Shown here piece by piece: positions 28,201 through 40,702 of a stretch of 64,000 nt of DNA (its first letter is position 1; every line of letters starts with the position of its first letter). Location of the stretch: assembly GCF_002811245.1 (NCBI RefSeq), contig NZ_NIVQ01000017.1, positions 1-64,000 on the forward strand. The letters are read 5' to 3'. Source of the stretch: Vibrio salilacus (GTDB taxonomy: Bacteria > Pseudomonadota > Gammaproteobacteria > Enterobacterales > Vibrionaceae). The notes beneath the pieces were generated by a model, which saw only the letters and a list, made by a program, of their open reading frames with translations, had not been told where the DNA came from and did not search any database. Position numbers and translations under genes: made by a program.

Positions 28201-30657
28201 ATGTCAGACAACACCCATAATGACCCATTTGCCGATCGTGAATCGGAAAATTATGAAAATCCGATCCCGAGCCGAGAATTTATCTTAGAATTTCTAAACC
28301 AAGCTGGCGTACCGATGAATCGTAACGATATCTTCGAAGCATTAAAGCTTGAAGGCGAAGAACACTACGAGGGTCTGCGCCGTCGTCTACGCGCCATGGA
28401 GCGCGATGGTCAATTAGTCTTTACTCGTCGTCAGTGTTACGCCTTGCCAGAAAAACTAGAGATGGTTAAAGGCTACGTGATTGGTCATAAAGATGGCCAT
28501 GGCTGGGTTCGTCCAGAAGGAAGTGTCGGCAAAGATAACGATATTGTTTTGCCACACCACCAGATGAAAAACATCATCCACGGTGATTTTGTTTTAGTAC
28601 AACCGACTGATAATTCTAAGCGTGGCCGTAAGGAAGGTCGACTGGTGCGCGTTTTAGAAGAGCGTCAAACACAAATCGTTGGCCGCTTCTTTATGGAATA
28701 CGGCTACTCGTATGTTGTGCCAGATGACTCTCGTATTCACCAAGATATTTTGATCCCGAACGATCTCCGCGCCGGTGCGCGTATGGGCAATGTGGTGGTG
28801 ATTGAAATTACCGACCGTGGTTCACGCTCACGTGGCATGATGGGTAAGGTTATCGAGGTATTAGGGGAAAACATGGCCCCTGGTATGGAAACGCAGATTG
28901 CGATCCGTACTCACCAAATCCCGCATCATTGGCCGGAAGAAGTCACTAAGCAGATTGCCGATTTGGGCGAGGAAGTTCCGCAAGAAGCTAAAGTGGACCG
29001 CGTTGATTTACGTCAATTGCCGTTGGTGACCATTGATGGCGAAGACGCGCGCGATTTTGATGATGCGGTCTACTGTGAAGCGAAGAAAGGCGGCGGCTGG
29101 CGCCTTTGGGTCGCGATTGCTGATGTAAGCTACTATGTCCGCCCAGGTACAGCGCTCGATAAAGAAGCCATCAACCGTGGTAACTCGGTTTACTTCCCAT
29201 CACAGGTTGTCCCTATGCTGCCAGAAGTATTGTCGAATGGTCTGTGTTCGTTAAACCCACAAGTTGATCGCCTGTGTATGGTATGTGAAATGACCATCTC
29301 AGACAGCGGCAAGCTCTCAGGTTATAAGCACTACGAAGCGGTAATGAATTCGCATGCTCGACTCACTTATAACAAGGTGCATGACATCCTTGAAGGGGAT
29401 GAAGAACTGCGTAGCCGTTATGAACCCGTGGTGCCGCACCTAGAAGAGTTGCACAATATGTACAAGGTGCTGAAAAAAGCACGTGCACATCGTGGTGCAA
29501 TTGAGTTTGAAACCATCGAAACTAAGTTTATCTTTAATGCTGAGCGTAAAATCGACAGTATTGAACCTGTGATTCGTAACGATGCGCATAAGCTGATTGA
29601 AGAGTGCATGATCTTAGCCAATATTGCGTCGGCATCTTTGGTCGAGAAAGCCAAAGAACCAGCACTGTTCCGTATTCATGAATCACCCGGTGAACTGCGT
29701 TTACAAGGTTTCCGCGATTTTCTAGGTGAGCTGGGTCTGCACCTCAATGGTGGTCTAGAGCCTTCACCAACTGACTATGCTGACCTCATTAAACAAATTG
29801 GTGAGCGCGCAGACAAAGAGCTGATCCAAACAATGCTACTGCGTTCGATGAAACAAGCGGTGTATAATGCAGATAACTGTGGTCACTTTGGTTTGGCACT
29901 GAAACGCTACGCCCACTTCACTTCACCGATTCGTCGTTATCCAGACTTGTTGCTTCACCGTGCAATTAAGTATTTGATTGCCAAAGAGCAGGGGCGTAAC
30001 CAAGATCGTTCGACGCCAACCGGAGGTTACCACTACTCATTTGATGATATGGACTTCTATGGCGAGCAATGTTCGATGACGGAGCGTCGTGCTGATGATG
30101 CAACGCGTGAAGTGTCGGATTGGCTCAAATGTGAATTCATGCAAGATCATGTCGGTGAAGAGCTCGATGGTGTGATTGCCAATGTCACCGGTTTTGGTTT
30201 CTTTGTTCGTCTAAGTGAACTGCACATTGATGGCTTAGTGCATATCTCTGCGTTAGACAATGATTACTACCAGTTTGATCCAATTGGGCAAAGACTGATT
30301 GGCGAAAGCTTTGGTGCTATTTATCGTCTTGGCGATGCGGTCAAAGTTAAAGTACTGTCCGTCAACTTAGATGATCGTCAAATTGACTTTGAATTAGTTG
30401 GAACAAGCCGTAAGCTACGCGGCAAAGGCAAAACAGCCAAAAAGCGAGCGGTAGAAGCGCAACTCAAAGCCAAGGAAAAAAAGCGTACGGCGAGCAAAGG
30501 AGGCAAAGCGGCCTTAAAAGCTACGCCGGAAGTGGAACCAACGAAACGACCGGATACAGTCGCAGGTGAAGCGAAAAAGCCCAAGGTCAAAAAAGCGCGC
30601 AAGAAGAAACCGCACAGTAAGCCAAAAACAAGCAAACGTAGTCCGGACGACGCGTAA
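28201..30657 (+). CDS. rnr: Ribonuclease R
   Basis: 818 residues from the ATG at 28201. Order: an N-terminal winged-helix (about 30-85), cold-shock domains (~85-250), the RNB catalytic domain with the acidic cluster [15 protein letters not shown] (~280-295), an S1 domain ([20 protein letters not shown], ~660), and a long Lys-rich tail (~740-818). RNase R is a processive 3'-5' exonuclease that degrades structured RNA, works in rRNA quality control and trans-translation, and is cold-induced. It is followed by rlmB, a conserved pairing. Confidence 0.97.
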   Translation: MSDNTHNDPFADRESENYENPIPSREFILEFLNQAGVPMNRNDIFEALKLEGEEHYEGLRRRLRAMERDGQLVFTRRQCYALPEKLEMVKGYVIGHKDGHGWVRPEGSVGKDNDIVLPHHQMKNIIHGDFVLVQPTDNSKRGRKEGRLVRVLEERQTQIVGRFFMEYGYSYVVPDDSRIHQDILIPNDLRAGARMGNVVVIEITDRGSRSRGMMGKVIEVLGENMAPGMETQIAIRTHQIPHHWPEEVTKQIADLGEEVPQEAKVDRVDLRQLPLVTIDGEDARDFDDAVYCEAKKGGGWRLWVAIADVSYYVRPGTALDKEAINRGNSVYFPSQVVPMLPEVLSNGLCSLNPQVDRLCMVCEMTISDSGKLSGYKHYEAVMNSHARLTYNKVHDILEGDEELRSRYEPVVPHLEELHNMYKVLKKARAHRGAIEFETIETKFIFNAERKIDSIEPVIRNDAHKLIEECMILANIASASLVEKAKEPALFRIHESPGELRLQGFRDFLGELGLHLNGGLEPSPTDYADLIKQIGERADKELIQTMLLRSMKQAVYNADNCGHFGLALKRYAHFTSPIRRYPDLLLHRAIKYLIAKEQGRNQDRSTPTGGYHYSFDDMDFYGEQCSMTERRADDATREVSDWLKCEFMQDHVGEELDGVIANVTGFGFFVRLSELHIDGLVHISALDNDYYQFDPIGQRLIGESFGAIYRLGDAVKVKVLSVNLDDRQIDFELVGTSRKLRGKGKTAKKRAVEAQLKAKEKKRTASKGGKAALKATPEVEPTKRPDTVAGEAKKPKVKKARKKKPHSKPKTSKRSPDDA

Positions 30658-30691
30658 TTAGCGGTAGCGAACAACCAATAGGTTTTGATTA

Positions 30692-31429
30692 ATGAGTAAC
30701 GAATTTATCTACGGCATTCACGCTGTGAAAGCGGTATTAGAACGCGAACCTGAACGCTTTATTGAAGCGTTCGTGCTTAAAGGTCGGCAAGATGACCGCT
30801 TAATGCCGATTTTAAATGATCTGCAAACGTGTGGTGTGTCGATTCAACAGATGACGCGCAAAACTCTCGACGACAAAGCACGTGGTGCTAATCATCAGGG
30901 GATCATGGCGCGAGTAAAACCGGCCAAACAACTTAACGAAAACGATCTAGATGACATCATTGCCCAACAAGAATCACCACTTCTGTTGGTGTTAGACGGG
31001 GTGACAGACCCACACAATCTCGGTGCGTGTTTACGTAATGCTGATGCGGCGGGAGTTGCGGCGGTAATCGTCCCTAAAGATAAGTCAGCCAATATTACAG
31101 CTACAGTAAGTAAAGTGGCTTGTGGTGCGGCGGAAACCGTTCCATTGGTGCGTGTGACGAATTTGGCTCGTACTATGCGCGCATTGCAAGAGCAGGGAAT
31201 TTGGTTTGTCGGCACCGCTGGCGAAGCAACGCACGATATCTATCAAGCTAAGCTTACAGGGCCTCTGGCGATTGTCATGGGTGCAGAAGGCGATGGTATG
31301 CGCCGTCTTACTCGCGAAACCTGTGATGATTTGATTAAGATCCCAATGTCAGGTTCAGTCTCTAGTTTGAATGTTTCTGTCGCATCGGGTGTGTGTTTGT
31401 TTGAAGCGGTACGCCAGCGTATGGCGTAA
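30692..31429 (+). CDS. rlmB: 23S rRNA Gm2251 2'-O-methyltransferase
   Basis: 245 residues of the SpoU/TrmH knotted methyltransferase family. RlmB methylates the ribose of G2251 in the peptidyl-tRNA-binding loop of 23S rRNA. Motif 1 is the N-terminal substrate-binding domain; the catalytic domain carries [34 protein letters not shown], and [19 protein letters not shown], which includes the knot. It begins 34 bp after rnr. Confidence 0.97.
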   Translation: MSNEFIYGIHAVKAVLEREPERFIEAFVLKGRQDDRLMPILNDLQTCGVSIQQMTRKTLDDKARGANHQGIMARVKPAKQLNENDLDDIIAQQESPLLLVLDGVTDPHNLGACLRNADAAGVAAVIVPKDKSANITATVSKVACGAAETVPLVRVTNLARTMRALQEQGIWFVGTAGEATHDIYQAKLTGPLAIVMGAEGDGMRRLTRETCDDLIKIPMSGSVSSLNVSVASGVCLFEAVRQRMA

Positions 31430-31456
31430 TCGAACCCAACTGCACTTTGATAATGT

Positions 31457-31500
31457 AAAATAAAACGCAGGTTGTTGACTCAAACTGCGTTTTATTTTTT
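31457..31500 (+). terminator. Terminator of rnr-rlmB
   Basis: AAAATAAAACGCAG (31457-31470) pairs with CTGCGTTTTATTTT (31485-31498), with a T-run. Confidence 0.85.
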
Positions 31501-31640
31501 GTAGTAGCAGCACAATTTCTAGTATCAATTTAATCAATCGCAACGGACAACTGCAAGTATATCGAGTTCAAGTTGCCGACTTCTTGCCGCTTTTCAGCGT
31601 TTATCGTCAAAAGTCACGCCGTTTATTTTTCATCCGCCCC

Positions 31641-31668
31641 TTGCAAGTAAAACTGTGATCTGTATAAT
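31641..31668 (+). promoter_or_regulatory. rpsJp: Promoter of the S10 operon
   Basis: TTGCAA (31641-31646), a 16-base spacer, and TATAAT (31663-31668), with a G-C rich discriminator GCACCGC right after. Such a discriminator is typical of growth-rate and ppGpp-controlled ribosomal promoters. Confidence 0.75.
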
Positions 31669-31674
31669 GCACCG

Positions 31675-32283
<609 letters not shown>

Positions 32284-32297
32284 GGGAGATTAGAAGA

Positions 32298-32927
32298 ATG
32301 ATTGGTCTAATCGGTCGTAAAGTGGGCATGACCCGCGTATTTACTGAAGAAGGCGTTTCTATCCCAGTAACTGTTGTTGAGGTTGAAGCTAACCGTGTTT
32401 CTCAAGTTAAAACACTTGATACAGACGGCTACGCAGCAATCCAGGTAACTACTGGTACTAAGAAAGCTAACCGCGTAACTAAGCCAGAAGCAGGTCACTT
32501 TGCTAAAGCAGGTGTTGAAGCTGGTCGCGGTCTTTGGGAATTCCGTTTGGAAAACGGCGAAGAGTTCGAAGTTGGTGCTGAACTAACAGTAGAACTATTC
32601 AACGAAACTAAGAAAGTAGACGTTACTGGTACATCTAAAGGTAAGGGCTTCCAAGGCGCTATCAAGCGTTGGAACTTCAGTACTCAAGATATGACTCACG
32701 GTAACTCATTGTCTCACCGTGCTCCGGGTTCAATTGGCCAATGTCAAACTCCAGGTCGCGTATTTAAAGGCAAGAAAATGGCAGGTCACATGGGTGCTGA
32801 GCGTGTAACGACTCAAAACCTAGAGATCGTACGTGTTGACGCTGAGCGCAATCTGCTTCTTATTAAAGGTGCAGTACCAGGCTCAACAGGTGGCAACGTG
32901 ATCGTTAAACCAGCTGTTAAAGCATAA
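32298..32927 (+). CDS. rplC: 50S ribosomal protein L3
   Basis: 209 residues. L3 organises domain VI and the peptidyl transferase region of 23S rRNA. The conserved [10 protein letters not shown] segment includes the glutamine that PrmB methylates in E. coli. It begins 14 bp after rpsJ with AGGGAG upstream. Confidence 0.99.
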   Translation: MIGLIGRKVGMTRVFTEEGVSIPVTVVEVEANRVSQVKTLDTDGYAAIQVTTGTKKANRVTKPEAGHFAKAGVEAGRGLWEFRLENGEEFEVGAELTVELFNETKKVDVTGTSKGKGFQGAIKRWNFSTQDMTHGNSLSHRAPGSIGQCQTPGRVFKGKKMAGHMGAERVTTQNLEIVRVDAERNLLLIKGAVPGSTGGNVIVKPAVKA

Positions 32928-32944
32928 CGTCTCAGGAGTAAGTA

Positions 32945-33547
32945 ATGGAACTAATGGTTAAAGGTGCTGATGCACTAACTGTTTCCGAAACTACTTTCGG
33001 ACGTGAGTTTAACGAAGCTCTTGTACACCAAGTAGTTGTAGCGTTTGCTGCAGGTGCTCGTCAAGGTACTCGTGCTCAGAAAACACGTTCAGAAGTTTCT
33101 GGCGGTGGCGCTAAGCCATGGCGTCAAAAAGGTACTGGCCGTGCGCGCGCTGGTACAATCCGTAGCCCAATCTGGCGTACAGGTGGTGTTACTTTTGCTG
33201 CGAAACCACAAGATCACAGCCAAAAAGTAAACAAAAAAATGTACCGTGGTGCTATGAAGAGCATTCTGTCTGAGCTAGTTCGTCAAGAGCGTTTAATCGT
33301 TGTTGATAACTTCTCAGTAGAAGGACCAAAAACGAAAGAGCTTGTAGCTAAGCTGAAAGAGCTTGAGCTAACTGATGCGCTTATCGTGACTAGCGAAGTA
33401 GATGAAAATCTATTCCTAGCAGCTCGTAACCTATACAAAGTTGACGCTCGTGACGTAGCTGGTATTGACCCAGTTTCACTAATCGCGTTCGACAAAATTG
33501 TAATGACTGCTGATGCAGTTAAACAAGTTGAGGAGATGCTAGCATGA
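32945..33547 (+). CDS. rplD: 50S ribosomal protein L4 (operon repressor)
   Basis: 200 residues. L4 lines the polypeptide exit tunnel with its loop [18 protein letters not shown] and, when free, represses the S10 operon. Mutations in the loop give macrolide resistance; the loop seen here is the wild-type pattern. It overlaps rplW by 4 bp. Confidence 0.99.
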   Translation: MELMVKGADALTVSETTFGREFNEALVHQVVVAFAAGARQGTRAQKTRSEVSGGGAKPWRQKGTGRARAGTIRSPIWRTGGVTFAAKPQDHSQKVNKKMYRGAMKSILSELVRQERLIVVDNFSVEGPKTKELVAKLKELELTDALIVTSEVDENLFLAARNLYKVDARDVAGIDPVSLIAFDKIVMTADAVKQVEEMLA

Positions 33548-33846
33548 TCACTGAAGAGCGTATCCTAAAAGTTCTACGTGCACCGCACATCTCTGAAAAA
33601 GCGACTATGGCCGCTGAGAAAGCGAACACTATCGTTTTCAAAGTAGCTCAAGACGCTACTAAAAAAGAGATCAAAGCAGCTGTAGAAAAGCTATTTGAAG
33701 TTGAAGTTAAGTCAGTAAATACCCTTATCACTAAGGGTAAGACCAAACGTCAAGGTCTACGCCAAGGTCGCCGCAGCGACGTTAAGAAAGCGTACGTTAC
33801 TTTGAAAGAAGGTCAAGATCTTGACTTCGTTGGCGGCGCGGAATAA
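33544..33846 (+). CDS. rplW: 50S ribosomal protein L23
   Basis: 100 residues. L23 sits at the tunnel exit and is the docking site for trigger factor and signal recognition particle. The start overlaps the rplD stop (ATGA), giving translational coupling. N-terminus [20 protein letters not shown] is the family type. Confidence 0.99.
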   Translation: MITEERILKVLRAPHISEKATMAAEKANTIVFKVAQDATKKEIKAAVEKLFEVEVKSVNTLITKGKTKRQGLRQGRRSDVKKAYVTLKEGQDLDFVGGAE

Positions 33847-33862
33847 CAGGAGTAGTTGAGAA

Positions 33863-34687
<825 letters not shown>

Positions 34688-34708
34688 TCTATATAAAGAG
34701 GAATCGCC

Positions 34709-34987
34709 ATGCCACGTTCTCTCAAGAAAGGTCCATTTATTGACCTACACTTGCTGAAGAAGGTAGAGAAAGCGGTGGAAAGCGGAGACAAAAAGCCTAT
34801 TAAGACTTGGTCCCGTCGTTCAATGATCATCCCTACGATGATCGGTTTGACCATCGCTGTCCATAATGGTCGTCAGCACGTACCAGTTTTTGTAACCGAA
34901 GAAATGATCGGCCACAAACTGGGCGAATTCGCACCAACACGTACTTACCGCGGCCATGTCGTGGATAAGAAAGCTAAGAAGCGTTAG
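34709..34987 (+). CDS. rpsS: 30S ribosomal protein S19
   Basis: 92 residues. S19 in the 30S head contacts S13 and the A-site finger. Family start [20 protein letters not shown] and end [18 protein letters not shown] precedes the ATG. Confidence 0.99.
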   Translation: MPRSLKKGPFIDLHLLKKVEKAVESGDKKPIKTWSRRSMIIPTMIGLTIAVHNGRQHVPVFVTEEMIGHKLGEFAPTRTYRGHVVDKKAKKR

Positions 34988-34997
34988 GGAGTAGATG

Positions 34998-35330
34998 ATG
35001 GAAGCACTAGCTAAACATAACTTTGCTCGCATTTCGCCTCAGAAAGCTCGCTTAGTTGCGGACCAAATTCGTGGAAAATCTGTAGACCAAGCTCTAGAAA
35101 TCCTGACATTCAGCAACAAAAAAGCGGCTGATCTGATCAAGAAAGTTCTAGAGTCTGCTATCGCTAACGCGGAGCACAATGAAGGTGCAGATATTGACGA
35201 TCTAAATGTCGCAAAAATCTTCGTAGATGAAGGCCCTATCATGAAGCGTATTATGCCTCGTGCTAAAGGTCGTGCGGATCGTATCTTGAAGCGTTCAAGC
35301 CACATCACTGTTGTTGTAGCAGACGCTTGA
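34998..35330 (+). CDS. rplV: 50S ribosomal protein L22
   Basis: 110 residues from the second Met ([16 protein letters not shown]), matching E. coli METIAKHRHARSS. L22 helps fold 23S rRNA and its hairpin ([17 protein letters not shown]) lines the exit tunnel, opposite L4; deletions there cause macrolide resistance but the loop is intact. The ATG one codon earlier (34995) is possible. Confidence 0.98.
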   Translation: MEALAKHNFARISPQKARLVADQIRGKSVDQALEILTFSNKKAADLIKKVLESAIANAEHNEGADIDDLNVAKIFVDEGPIMKRIMPRAKGRADRILKRSSHITVVVADA

Positions 35331-35347
35331 GACTAGGAGAGTAAGCA

Positions 35348-36046
35348 ATGGGTCAAAAAGTACATCCTAATGGTATTCGTCTAGGCATCGTTAAGCCTTG
35401 GAATGCTACATGGTTTGCTAACACCAAAGATTTCGCTGACAACCTAGACGGCGACTTCAAGGTACGTCAGTTCCTTACAAGCGAACTGAAAAAAGCATCT
35501 CTTTCACGTATCATTATCGAGCGTCCTGCTAAGAGCATCCGTGTGACTATTCACACGGCTCGCCCAGGTGTTGTTATCGGTAAGAAAGGTGAAGACGTAG
35601 AGAAACTACGCGCAGCTGTAGCTAAAATTGCAGGTGTACCAGCACAGATCAACATCGCTGAAGTACGCAAGCCAGAGCTAGATGCTCAGCTTGTTGGCGA
35701 CAGCATCGCGTCTCAACTAGAACGTCGTGTGATGTTCCGTCGTGCTATGAAGCGCGCGGTACAAAACGCAATGCGTCTAGGTGCTAAGGGTATCAAAGTA
35801 CAAGTAAGTGGTCGTTTAGGCGGCGCTGAAATTGCACGTGCTGAGTGGTATCGTGAAGGCCGTGTGCCTCTACACACTCTACGTGCTGACATTGATTACG
35901 CAACTTCTTCGGCTCACACCCAATACGGTGTAATCGGCATTAAAGTTTGGATCTTCAAAGGTGAGATTCTAGGCGGTATGCCAGCAGCTAACGCTGTAGA
36001 GCCTAAAGGCGACAAGCCTAAGAAGCAGCGCAAAGGCCGTAAGTAA
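35348..36046 (+). CDS. rpsC: 30S ribosomal protein S3
   Basis: 232 residues. It contains a KH domain ([19 protein letters not shown]) and the basic surface at the mRNA entry that gives the ribosome helicase activity. Its basic C-terminal tail is normal. Confidence 0.99.
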   Translation: MGQKVHPNGIRLGIVKPWNATWFANTKDFADNLDGDFKVRQFLTSELKKASLSRIIIERPAKSIRVTIHTARPGVVIGKKGEDVEKLRAAVAKIAGVPAQINIAEVRKPELDAQLVGDSIASQLERRVMFRRAMKRAVQNAMRLGAKGIKVQVSGRLGGAEIARAEWYREGRVPLHTLRADIDYATSSAHTQYGVIGIKVWIFKGEILGGMPAANAVEPKGDKPKKQRKGRK

Positions 36047-36057
36047 GGAGTCGACAG

Positions 36058-36468
36058 ATGCTACAACCTAAACGTACTAAGTTCCGTAAGGTTATGACTG
36101 GTCGTAACCGTGGTCTAGCTAAAGGTACTGATGTAAGCTTCGGCGAATTCGGTCTTAAAGCTATTGGCCGTGGTCGTCTGACTGCTCGTCAAATCGAAGC
36201 GGCACGTCGTGCAATGACACGCCACGTTAAGCGTCAAGGTAAAATCTGGATCCGTGTGTTCCCAGATAAGCCTATCACAGAAAAACCACTTGAAGTTCGT
36301 CAGGGTAAGGGTAAAGGTAACGTTGAGTACTGGGTAGCCCAAATCCAACCTGGAAAGGTGATGTACGAAATGGGTGGTGTACCTGAAGAATTGGCGCGTG
36401 AAGCGTTCCGCCTTGCGGCTCGTAAACTGCCATTCAAAACTACATTTGTAACTAAGCAGGTGATGTGA
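36058..36468 (+). CDS. rplP: 50S ribosomal protein L16
   Basis: 136 residues. L16 positions A- and P-site tRNA and 5S rRNA-linked helices. Segments [19 protein letters not shown] and [20 protein letters not shown] are typical; the Arg in [13 protein letters not shown] lies near the hydroxylated site of E. coli. The stop overlaps the rpmC start (TGATG). Confidence 0.99.
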   Translation: MLQPKRTKFRKVMTGRNRGLAKGTDVSFGEFGLKAIGRGRLTARQIEAARRAMTRHVKRQGKIWIRVFPDKPITEKPLEVRQGKGKGNVEYWVAQIQPGKVMYEMGGVPEELAREAFRLAARKLPFKTTFVTKQVM

Positions 36469-36659
36469 TGAAAGCACAAGATCTACGCGAGAAGAGCGTT
36501 GAAGAGCTTAACTCTGAGCTATTGAATTTGTTGCGTGAACAGTTCAACTTGCGTATGCAAGCTGCGACTGGTCAACTACAGCAAACTCATACTCTGAAAG
36601 CTGTACGCCGTGATATCGCACGTGTGAAAACTGTTTTGACTGAAAAGGCAGGCGCATAA
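36468..36659 (+). CDS. rpmC: 50S ribosomal protein L29
   Basis: 63 residues from the ATG at 36468 ([15 protein letters not shown]), as in E. coli. It is a helical hairpin near the tunnel exit beside L23. It overlaps rplP by one base, and its stop overlaps rpsQ (TAATG), so all three are coupled. A GTG one codon upstream is not the start. Confidence 0.98.
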   Translation: MKAQDLREKSVEELNSELLNLLREQFNLRMQAATGQLQQTHTLKAVRRDIARVKTVLTEKAGA

Positions 36660-36913
36660 TGAGCGAAGTAAAACGTACTCAACAAGGTCGTGTTGTTAGC
36701 GACAAGATGGATAAGTCTATCACTGTTGCTATCGAGCGTTTCGTAAAACACCCAATTTACGGTAAGTTCGTAAAACGCACGACTAAAGTACACGCACACG
36801 ATGAGAACAACCAATGTGGCCTAGGCGACAAAGTTGAAATCGTAGAGTGTCGTCCACTGTCTAAGACTAAGTCTTGGGCTTTGGTAAAAGTTTTAGAAAA
36901 AGCGAAGATGTAA
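36659..36913 (+). CDS. rpsQ: 30S ribosomal protein S17
   Basis: 84 residues, OB-fold protein that binds the 5' domain of 16S rRNA early in assembly. Segments [19 protein letters not shown] and [16 protein letters not shown] are diagnostic. Last gene of the S10 operon, followed by an intrinsic terminator. Confidence 0.99.
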   Translation: MSEVKRTQQGRVVSDKMDKSITVAIERFVKHPIYGKFVKRTTKVHAHDENNQCGLGDKVEIVECRPLSKTKSWALVKVLEKAKM

Positions 36914-36934
36914 TCTTCTCTATTCTATAGCTAG

Positions 36935-36972
36935 AACGGCTCCAAAAAATATTTTGGAGCCGTTTATTTTTT
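36935..36972 (+). terminator. Terminator of the S10 operon
   Basis: AACGGCTCCAAAA (36935-36947) pairs perfectly with TTTTGGAGCCGTT (36952-36964), then TTATTTTTT. Confidence 0.9.
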
Positions 36973-37004
36973 GACTACCCAATTATAAAAAAGGGTGGTA
37001 CAAT
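36971..37004 (+). promoter_or_regulatory. Probable promoter of the spc operon
   Basis: The T-run of the S10 terminator ends in TTGACT (36971-36976). A TACAAT -10-like hexamer (36999-37004) followed by a GC-containing discriminator lies 22 bases later, which is longer than ideal, so either the -35 or the -10 is a different hexamer. A separate spc promoter at this place is expected from E. coli. Confidence 0.4.
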
Positions 37005-37030
37005 TCGCGTCCCTTTTAAAGAGGCAGCCC

Positions 37031-37054
37031 GACCCGTGAGGGTCTAGTTTTTTT
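37031..37054 (+). other. Attenuator-like hairpin in the spc leader
   Basis: GACCC (37031-37035), loop GTGA, GGGTC (37040-37044), then a TAG and seven T (37048-37054), 22 bp before rplN. It looks like a small intrinsic terminator placed between the promoter and the first gene. Confidence 0.45.
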
Positions 37055-37075
37055 ATATATTAGCGGAGCACTAAC

Positions 37076-37447
37076 ATGATCCAAATGCAAAGTATGCTGG
37101 ACGCAGCTGATAACTCAGGCGCTCGCAGCGTAATGTGTATTAAGGTTCTGGGTGGCTCTCACCGCCGTTATGCACATATCGGTGACGTCATTAAAGTTAC
37201 TGTTAAGGAAGCAATTCCTCGCGGTAAAGTTAAAAAAGGTGACGTTCTGAAGGCGGTGGTAGTTCGCACCCGTAAAGGCGTACGTCGTCCAGACGGTTCT
37301 GTCATTCGCTTCGACCGTAATGCTTGCGTATTGTTGAATGACAATACTGAGCAACCAATCGGTACACGTATCTTTGGTCCTGTGACTCGCGAACTTCGTG
37401 GCGATAAGTTCATGAAGATCGTTTCACTGGCTCCAGAAGTTCTGTAA
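37076..37447 (+). CDS. rplN: 50S ribosomal protein L14
   Basis: 123 residues. L14 forms intersubunit bridges with 16S r[23 protein letters not shown] is the family start; [14 protein letters not shown] near the end. Preceded by AGCGGAG. First gene of the spc operon. Confidence 0.99.
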
Positions 37448-37459
37448 GGAGCACGTAAG

Positions 37460-37777
37460 ATGGCAGCTAAAATCCGTCGTAATGACGAAGTAATCGTTCT
37501 TGCTGGTAAAGATAAAGGCAAGAAAGGTAAAGTAACTAAGGTTCTAGCAACCGGTAAAGTTATCGTTGAAGGTATTAACCTTGTTAAGAAGCATCAAAAA
37601 CCTGTTCCAGCTCTAGGTATCCAAGGCGGTATCGTTGAGCAGGAAGCAGCAATTGACGTTTCTAACATTGCTATTTTCAACGCAGCTACTGGTAAAGCTG
37701 ACCGTATCGGTTTCCGTTTCGAAGATGGTAAGAAAGTTCGTTTCTTTAAGTCTAACGACGAAATCGTTTCTAACTAA
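37460..37777 (+). CDS. rplX: 50S ribosomal protein L24
   Basis: 105 residues. KOW-domain protein ([19 protein letters not shown]), one of two assembly initiators of the 50S subunit, located beside the tunnel exit. 12 bp after rplN. Confidence 0.99.
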   Translation: MAAKIRRNDEVIVLAGKDKGKKGKVTKVLATGKVIVEGINLVKKHQKPVPALGIQGGIVEQEAAIDVSNIAIFNAATGKADRIGFRFEDGKKVRFFKSNDEIVSN

Positions 37778-37800
37778 TAGAAGTAATTTGGAGTTCTACT

Positions 37801-38340
37801 ATGGCGAAACTGCATGATTACTACAAGTCGTCTGTAGTCGCTGAACTTGCCAAAGAGTTCGGCTACACAAGCGTCATGCAAGTCCCTAGAGTCGAGAAAA
37901 TCACCCTAAACATGGGTGTTGGTGAAGCAATCAACGACAAGAAACTGCTAGAAAACGCAGCAAGTGATATGGCAACGATCTCAGGTCAAAAGCCACTTAT
38001 CACTAAAGCACGTAAATCTGTTGCAGGTTTCAAAATCCGCGAAGGCTACCCTATCGGTTGTAAAGTAACCTTGCGTGGCGAACGTATGTGGGATTTTCTT
38101 GAGCGTTTAATTAATATCGCTCTTCCACGAGTACGTGACTTCCGTGGCGTTAGCGCTAAGTCTTTTGACGGTCGCGGTAACTACAGCATGGGCGTTCGCG
38201 AGCAAATCATCTTCCCGGAAATCGACTTTGATAAAGTTGATAAAGTACGCGGTCTAGACATCACTATTACGACGTCTGCTGCTACTGATGAGGAAGGCCG
38301 AGCTCTGCTGGCTGCCTTTAACTTCCCATTCCGTAAGTAA
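37801..38340 (+). CDS. rplE: 50S ribosomal protein L5
   Basis: 179 residues. L5 binds 5S rRNA and the P-site tRNA and bridges to S13. [13 protein letters not shown] and [21 protein letters not shown] are diagnostic. In E. coli, S8 represses the spc operon by binding near the start of this gene; the local fold here was not checked. Confidence 0.99.
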   Translation: MAKLHDYYKSSVVAELAKEFGYTSVMQVPRVEKITLNMGVGEAINDKKLLENAASDMATISGQKPLITKARKSVAGFKIREGYPIGCKVTLRGERMWDFLERLINIALPRVRDFRGVSAKSFDGRGNYSMGVREQIIFPEIDFDKVDKVRGLDITITTSAATDEEGRALLAAFNFPFRK

Positions 38341-38357
38341 GGTGAAGGGTTACTGTT

Positions 38358-38663
38358 ATGGCTAAAAATTCAATGAAAGCGCGCGAAGTAAAACGCGCGA
38401 AACTTGTAGCTAAGTTCGCTGAAAAGCGTGCAGCGCTTAAAGTTATCATTAGCGATGTAAACGCATCTGAAGAAGATCGTTGGAATGCAGTGCTTAAATT
38501 GCAATCTCTTCCACGTGATTCAAGTGCATCACGTCAGCGCAACCGTTGCAACCAAACTGGTCGTCCACACGGTTACCTACGTAAGTTCGGTCTCAGCCGT
38601 ATTAAAGTTCGTGAAGCTTGCATGAAAGGCGAGATTCCTGGACTTCGTAAGGCTAGCTGGTAA
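38358..38663 (+). CDS. rpsN: 30S ribosomal protein S14
   Basis: 101 residues: the long, zinc-free form (no CxxC pairs). N-terminus [17 protein letters not shown]-terminus [10 protein letters not shown]. It binds late in 30S head assembly. Confidence 0.99.
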   Translation: MAKNSMKAREVKRAKLVAKFAEKRAALKVIISDVNASEEDRWNAVLKLQSLPRDSSASRQRNRCNQTGRPHGYLRKFGLSRIKVREACMKGEIPGLRKASW

Positions 38664-38692
38664 TTGCCACTTAATCATTTGGAGTAAATCAT

Positions 38693-39085
38693 ATGAGCAT
38701 GCAAGATCCGATTTCGGATATGCTGACCCGCATTCGTAACGGTCAAGCAGCAGACAAAGTCTCTGTTAAAATGCCTTCTTCAAAGCTTAAAGTTGCAATT
38801 GCTGCACTACTAAAAGCTGAAGGTTACATCGTTGACTTCGCTGTTGAAGGCGAAGCAAAACCTGAGCTAGAAGTTACTCTTAAGTACTTCCAAGCTAAAC
38901 CGGTAATCGAGCAAATCAAACGTGTTTCTCGTCCAGGTCTACGTGTTTACAAGAAGAAAGATCAACTTCCTTCTGTAATGGGTGGTCTTGGTGTTGCCGT
39001 CGTTTCAACTTCCAAGGGTCTGATGTCAGACCGAGCTGCACGCAAAGCAGGTCTTGGCGGTGAAATCATCTGTTACGTAGCTTAA
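38693..39085 (+). CDS. rpsH: 30S ribosomal protein S8 (spc operon repressor)
   Basis: 130 residues. S8 binds 16S rRNA helix 21 and represses spc operon translation. [18 protein letters not shown] start; [20 protein letters not shown]; ends GGEIICYVA. Confidence 0.99.
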   Translation: MSMQDPISDMLTRIRNGQAADKVSVKMPSSKLKVAIAALLKAEGYIVDFAVEGEAKPELEVTLKYFQAKPVIEQIKRVSRPGLRVYKKKDQLPSVMGGLGVAVVSTSKGLMSDRAARKAGLGGEIICYVA

Positions 39086-39098
39086 TAAGGAGTAGACT

Positions 39099-39632
39099 AT
39101 GTCTCGTGTTGCTAAAGCACCTGTCGCTATTCCAGCTGGCGTAGAGGTGAAACTAAACGGCCAAGAAGTTACTGTAAAAGGTGCTAAAGGCGAACTATCT
39201 CGTGTTCTTAACGACGCAGTAGTTGTTGCTCAGGAAGAAAACAATCTTACTTTCGGTCCACGCGAAGGTGTTGCTAACGCATGGGCACAAGCAGGTACTG
39301 CTCGCGCTCTAGTTAATAACATGGTTGTTGGCGTTACTGAAGGCTTTACTAAGAAGCTAACCCTTAAGGGTGTTGGTTACCGTGCTGCTATCAAAGGCAA
39401 CGCTGTAGGCCTAACTTTAGGCTTCTCACACCCAGTTGAGCACGAGTTGCCAGCGGGTATTAAAGCTGAATGTCCAAGCCAAACTGAAATCGTGATCACG
39501 GGTTGTGACAAACAACTTGTTGGTCAGGTTGCGGCTGACATTCGTTCTTACCGTGAGCCTGAGCCTTATAAAGGTAAAGGTGTTCGTTACGCAGATGAAA
39601 ATGTGCGTACTAAAGAAGCTAAGAAGAAGTAA
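39099..39632 (+). CDS. rplF: 50S ribosomal protein L6
   Basis: 177 residues, two related RNA-binding folds. L6 lies near the sarcin-ricin loop and factor-binding site. [21 protein letters not shown] and [13 protein letters not shown] are diagnostic. Confidence 0.99.
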   Translation: MSRVAKAPVAIPAGVEVKLNGQEVTVKGAKGELSRVLNDAVVVAQEENNLTFGPREGVANAWAQAGTARALVNNMVVGVTEGFTKKLTLKGVGYRAAIKGNAVGLTLGFSHPVEHELPAGIKAECPSQTEIVITGCDKQLVGQVAADIRSYREPEPYKGKGVRYADENVRTKEAKKK

Positions 39633-39641
39633 GGTAACACT

Positions 39642-39995
39642 ATGGATAAGAAAGCATCTCGCATCCGTCGTGCTACACGCGCACGTCGTAAGATTGCAGA
39701 ACTGGGTGCAACTCGCCTAGTAGTACACCGTACTCCTCGTCACGTGTACGCTCAGGTTATTGCAGCTAATGGCTCTGAGGTTATCGCAGCAGCTTCTACT
39801 GTAGAAAAAGCGATCCGTGAGCAAGTTAAGAACACTGGTAACATCGATGCAGCTAAAGCAGTGGGTAAAGCCGTTGCTGAGCGCGCTCTTGAAAAAGGCG
39901 TTGAAGCAGTTGCATTTGATCGTTCTGGTTTCCAATACCACGGTCGAGTGGCGGCGCTAGCAGAATCTGCTCGCGAAGCTGGTCTGAAATTCTAA
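39642..39995 (+). CDS. rplR: 50S ribosomal protein L18
   Basis: 117 residues. L18 binds 5S rRNA together with L5. [17 protein letters not shown] and the C-terminal [20 protein letters not shown] are typical. 9 bp after rplF. Confidence 0.99.
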   Translation: MDKKASRIRRATRARRKIAELGATRLVVHRTPRHVYAQVIAANGSEVIAAASTVEKAIREQVKNTGNIDAAKAVGKAVAERALEKGVEAVAFDRSGFQYHGRVAALAESAREAGLKF

Positions 39996-40009
39996 GGTAG
40001 GGTTGGAAG

Positions 40010-40513
40010 ATGGCTAAAGAACAACAAGTTCAAGCGAATGATTTGCAAGAAAAGCTAATCGCCGTTAACCGCGTTTCTAAAACGGTTAAAGGTGGTCGAA
40101 TCATGAGCTTCACTGCACTAACAGTAGTTGGTGACGGTAATGGTCGTGTAGGTTTCGGTTACGGCAAAGCTCGTGAAGTACCTGCAGCGATCCAAAAAGC
40201 AATGGAAAAAGCACGTCGTAACATGACTACGATCGCGCTTAACGAAGGTACCCTTCACCACCCAGTGAAAGGTCGCCATTCGGGCTCTAAAGTTTACATG
40301 CAGCCTGCTGCTGAAGGTACTGGTGTTATCGCAGGTGGTGCGATGCGTGCAGTACTAGAAGTTGCTGGTGTACATAACGTACTATCTAAAGCATATGGTT
40401 CTACGAACCCTATCAACATCGTTCGTGCTACGATCGATGCTCTAGGTAGCATGAAGTCACCTGACATGGTTGCTGCTAAACGTGGTCTAACTGTTGAATC
40501 TATTTCGGAGTAA
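40010..40513 (+). CDS. rpsE: 30S ribosomal protein S5
   Basis: 167 residues. S5 combines a double-stranded-RNA-binding-like domain with an S5 fold; it affects decoding accuracy (ram mutations) and spectinomycin sensitivity. The loop [20 protein letters not shown] has the wild-type form. Confidence 0.99.
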   Translation: MAKEQQVQANDLQEKLIAVNRVSKTVKGGRIMSFTALTVVGDGNGRVGFGYGKAREVPAAIQKAMEKARRNMTTIALNEGTLHHPVKGRHSGSKVYMQPAAEGTGVIAGGAMRAVLEVAGVHNVLSKAYGSTNPINIVRATIDALGSMKSPDMVAAKRGLTVESISE

Positions 40514-40520
40514 GAACACC

Positions 40521-40697
40521 ATGGCAACTATTAAAGTAACTCAGACTAAAAGCTCAATTGGTCGCCTACCTAAGCACAAAGCTACTTTGCGCGGTTTAGG
40601 CCTTCGTAAAATCAATCATACAGTAGAACTTGAAGATACTCCGTGTGTACGCGGCATGATCAACAAGGTTTACTACATGGTTAAAGTTGAGGAGTAA
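40521..40697 (+). CDS. rpmD: 50S ribosomal protein L30
   Basis: 58 residues from the ATG at 40521 ([19 protein letters not shown]). Longer readings into rpsE are not supported. Surface protein of the 50S subunit, absent from some bacteria. 7 bp after rpsE. Confidence 0.98.
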
Positions 40698-40702
40698 TCA
40701 GA

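Noticed and set aside
36115-36477. 120-codon frame opposite rplP
   Set aside because: Antisense to a ribosomal protein gene; long antisense frames are expected from biased codon use.
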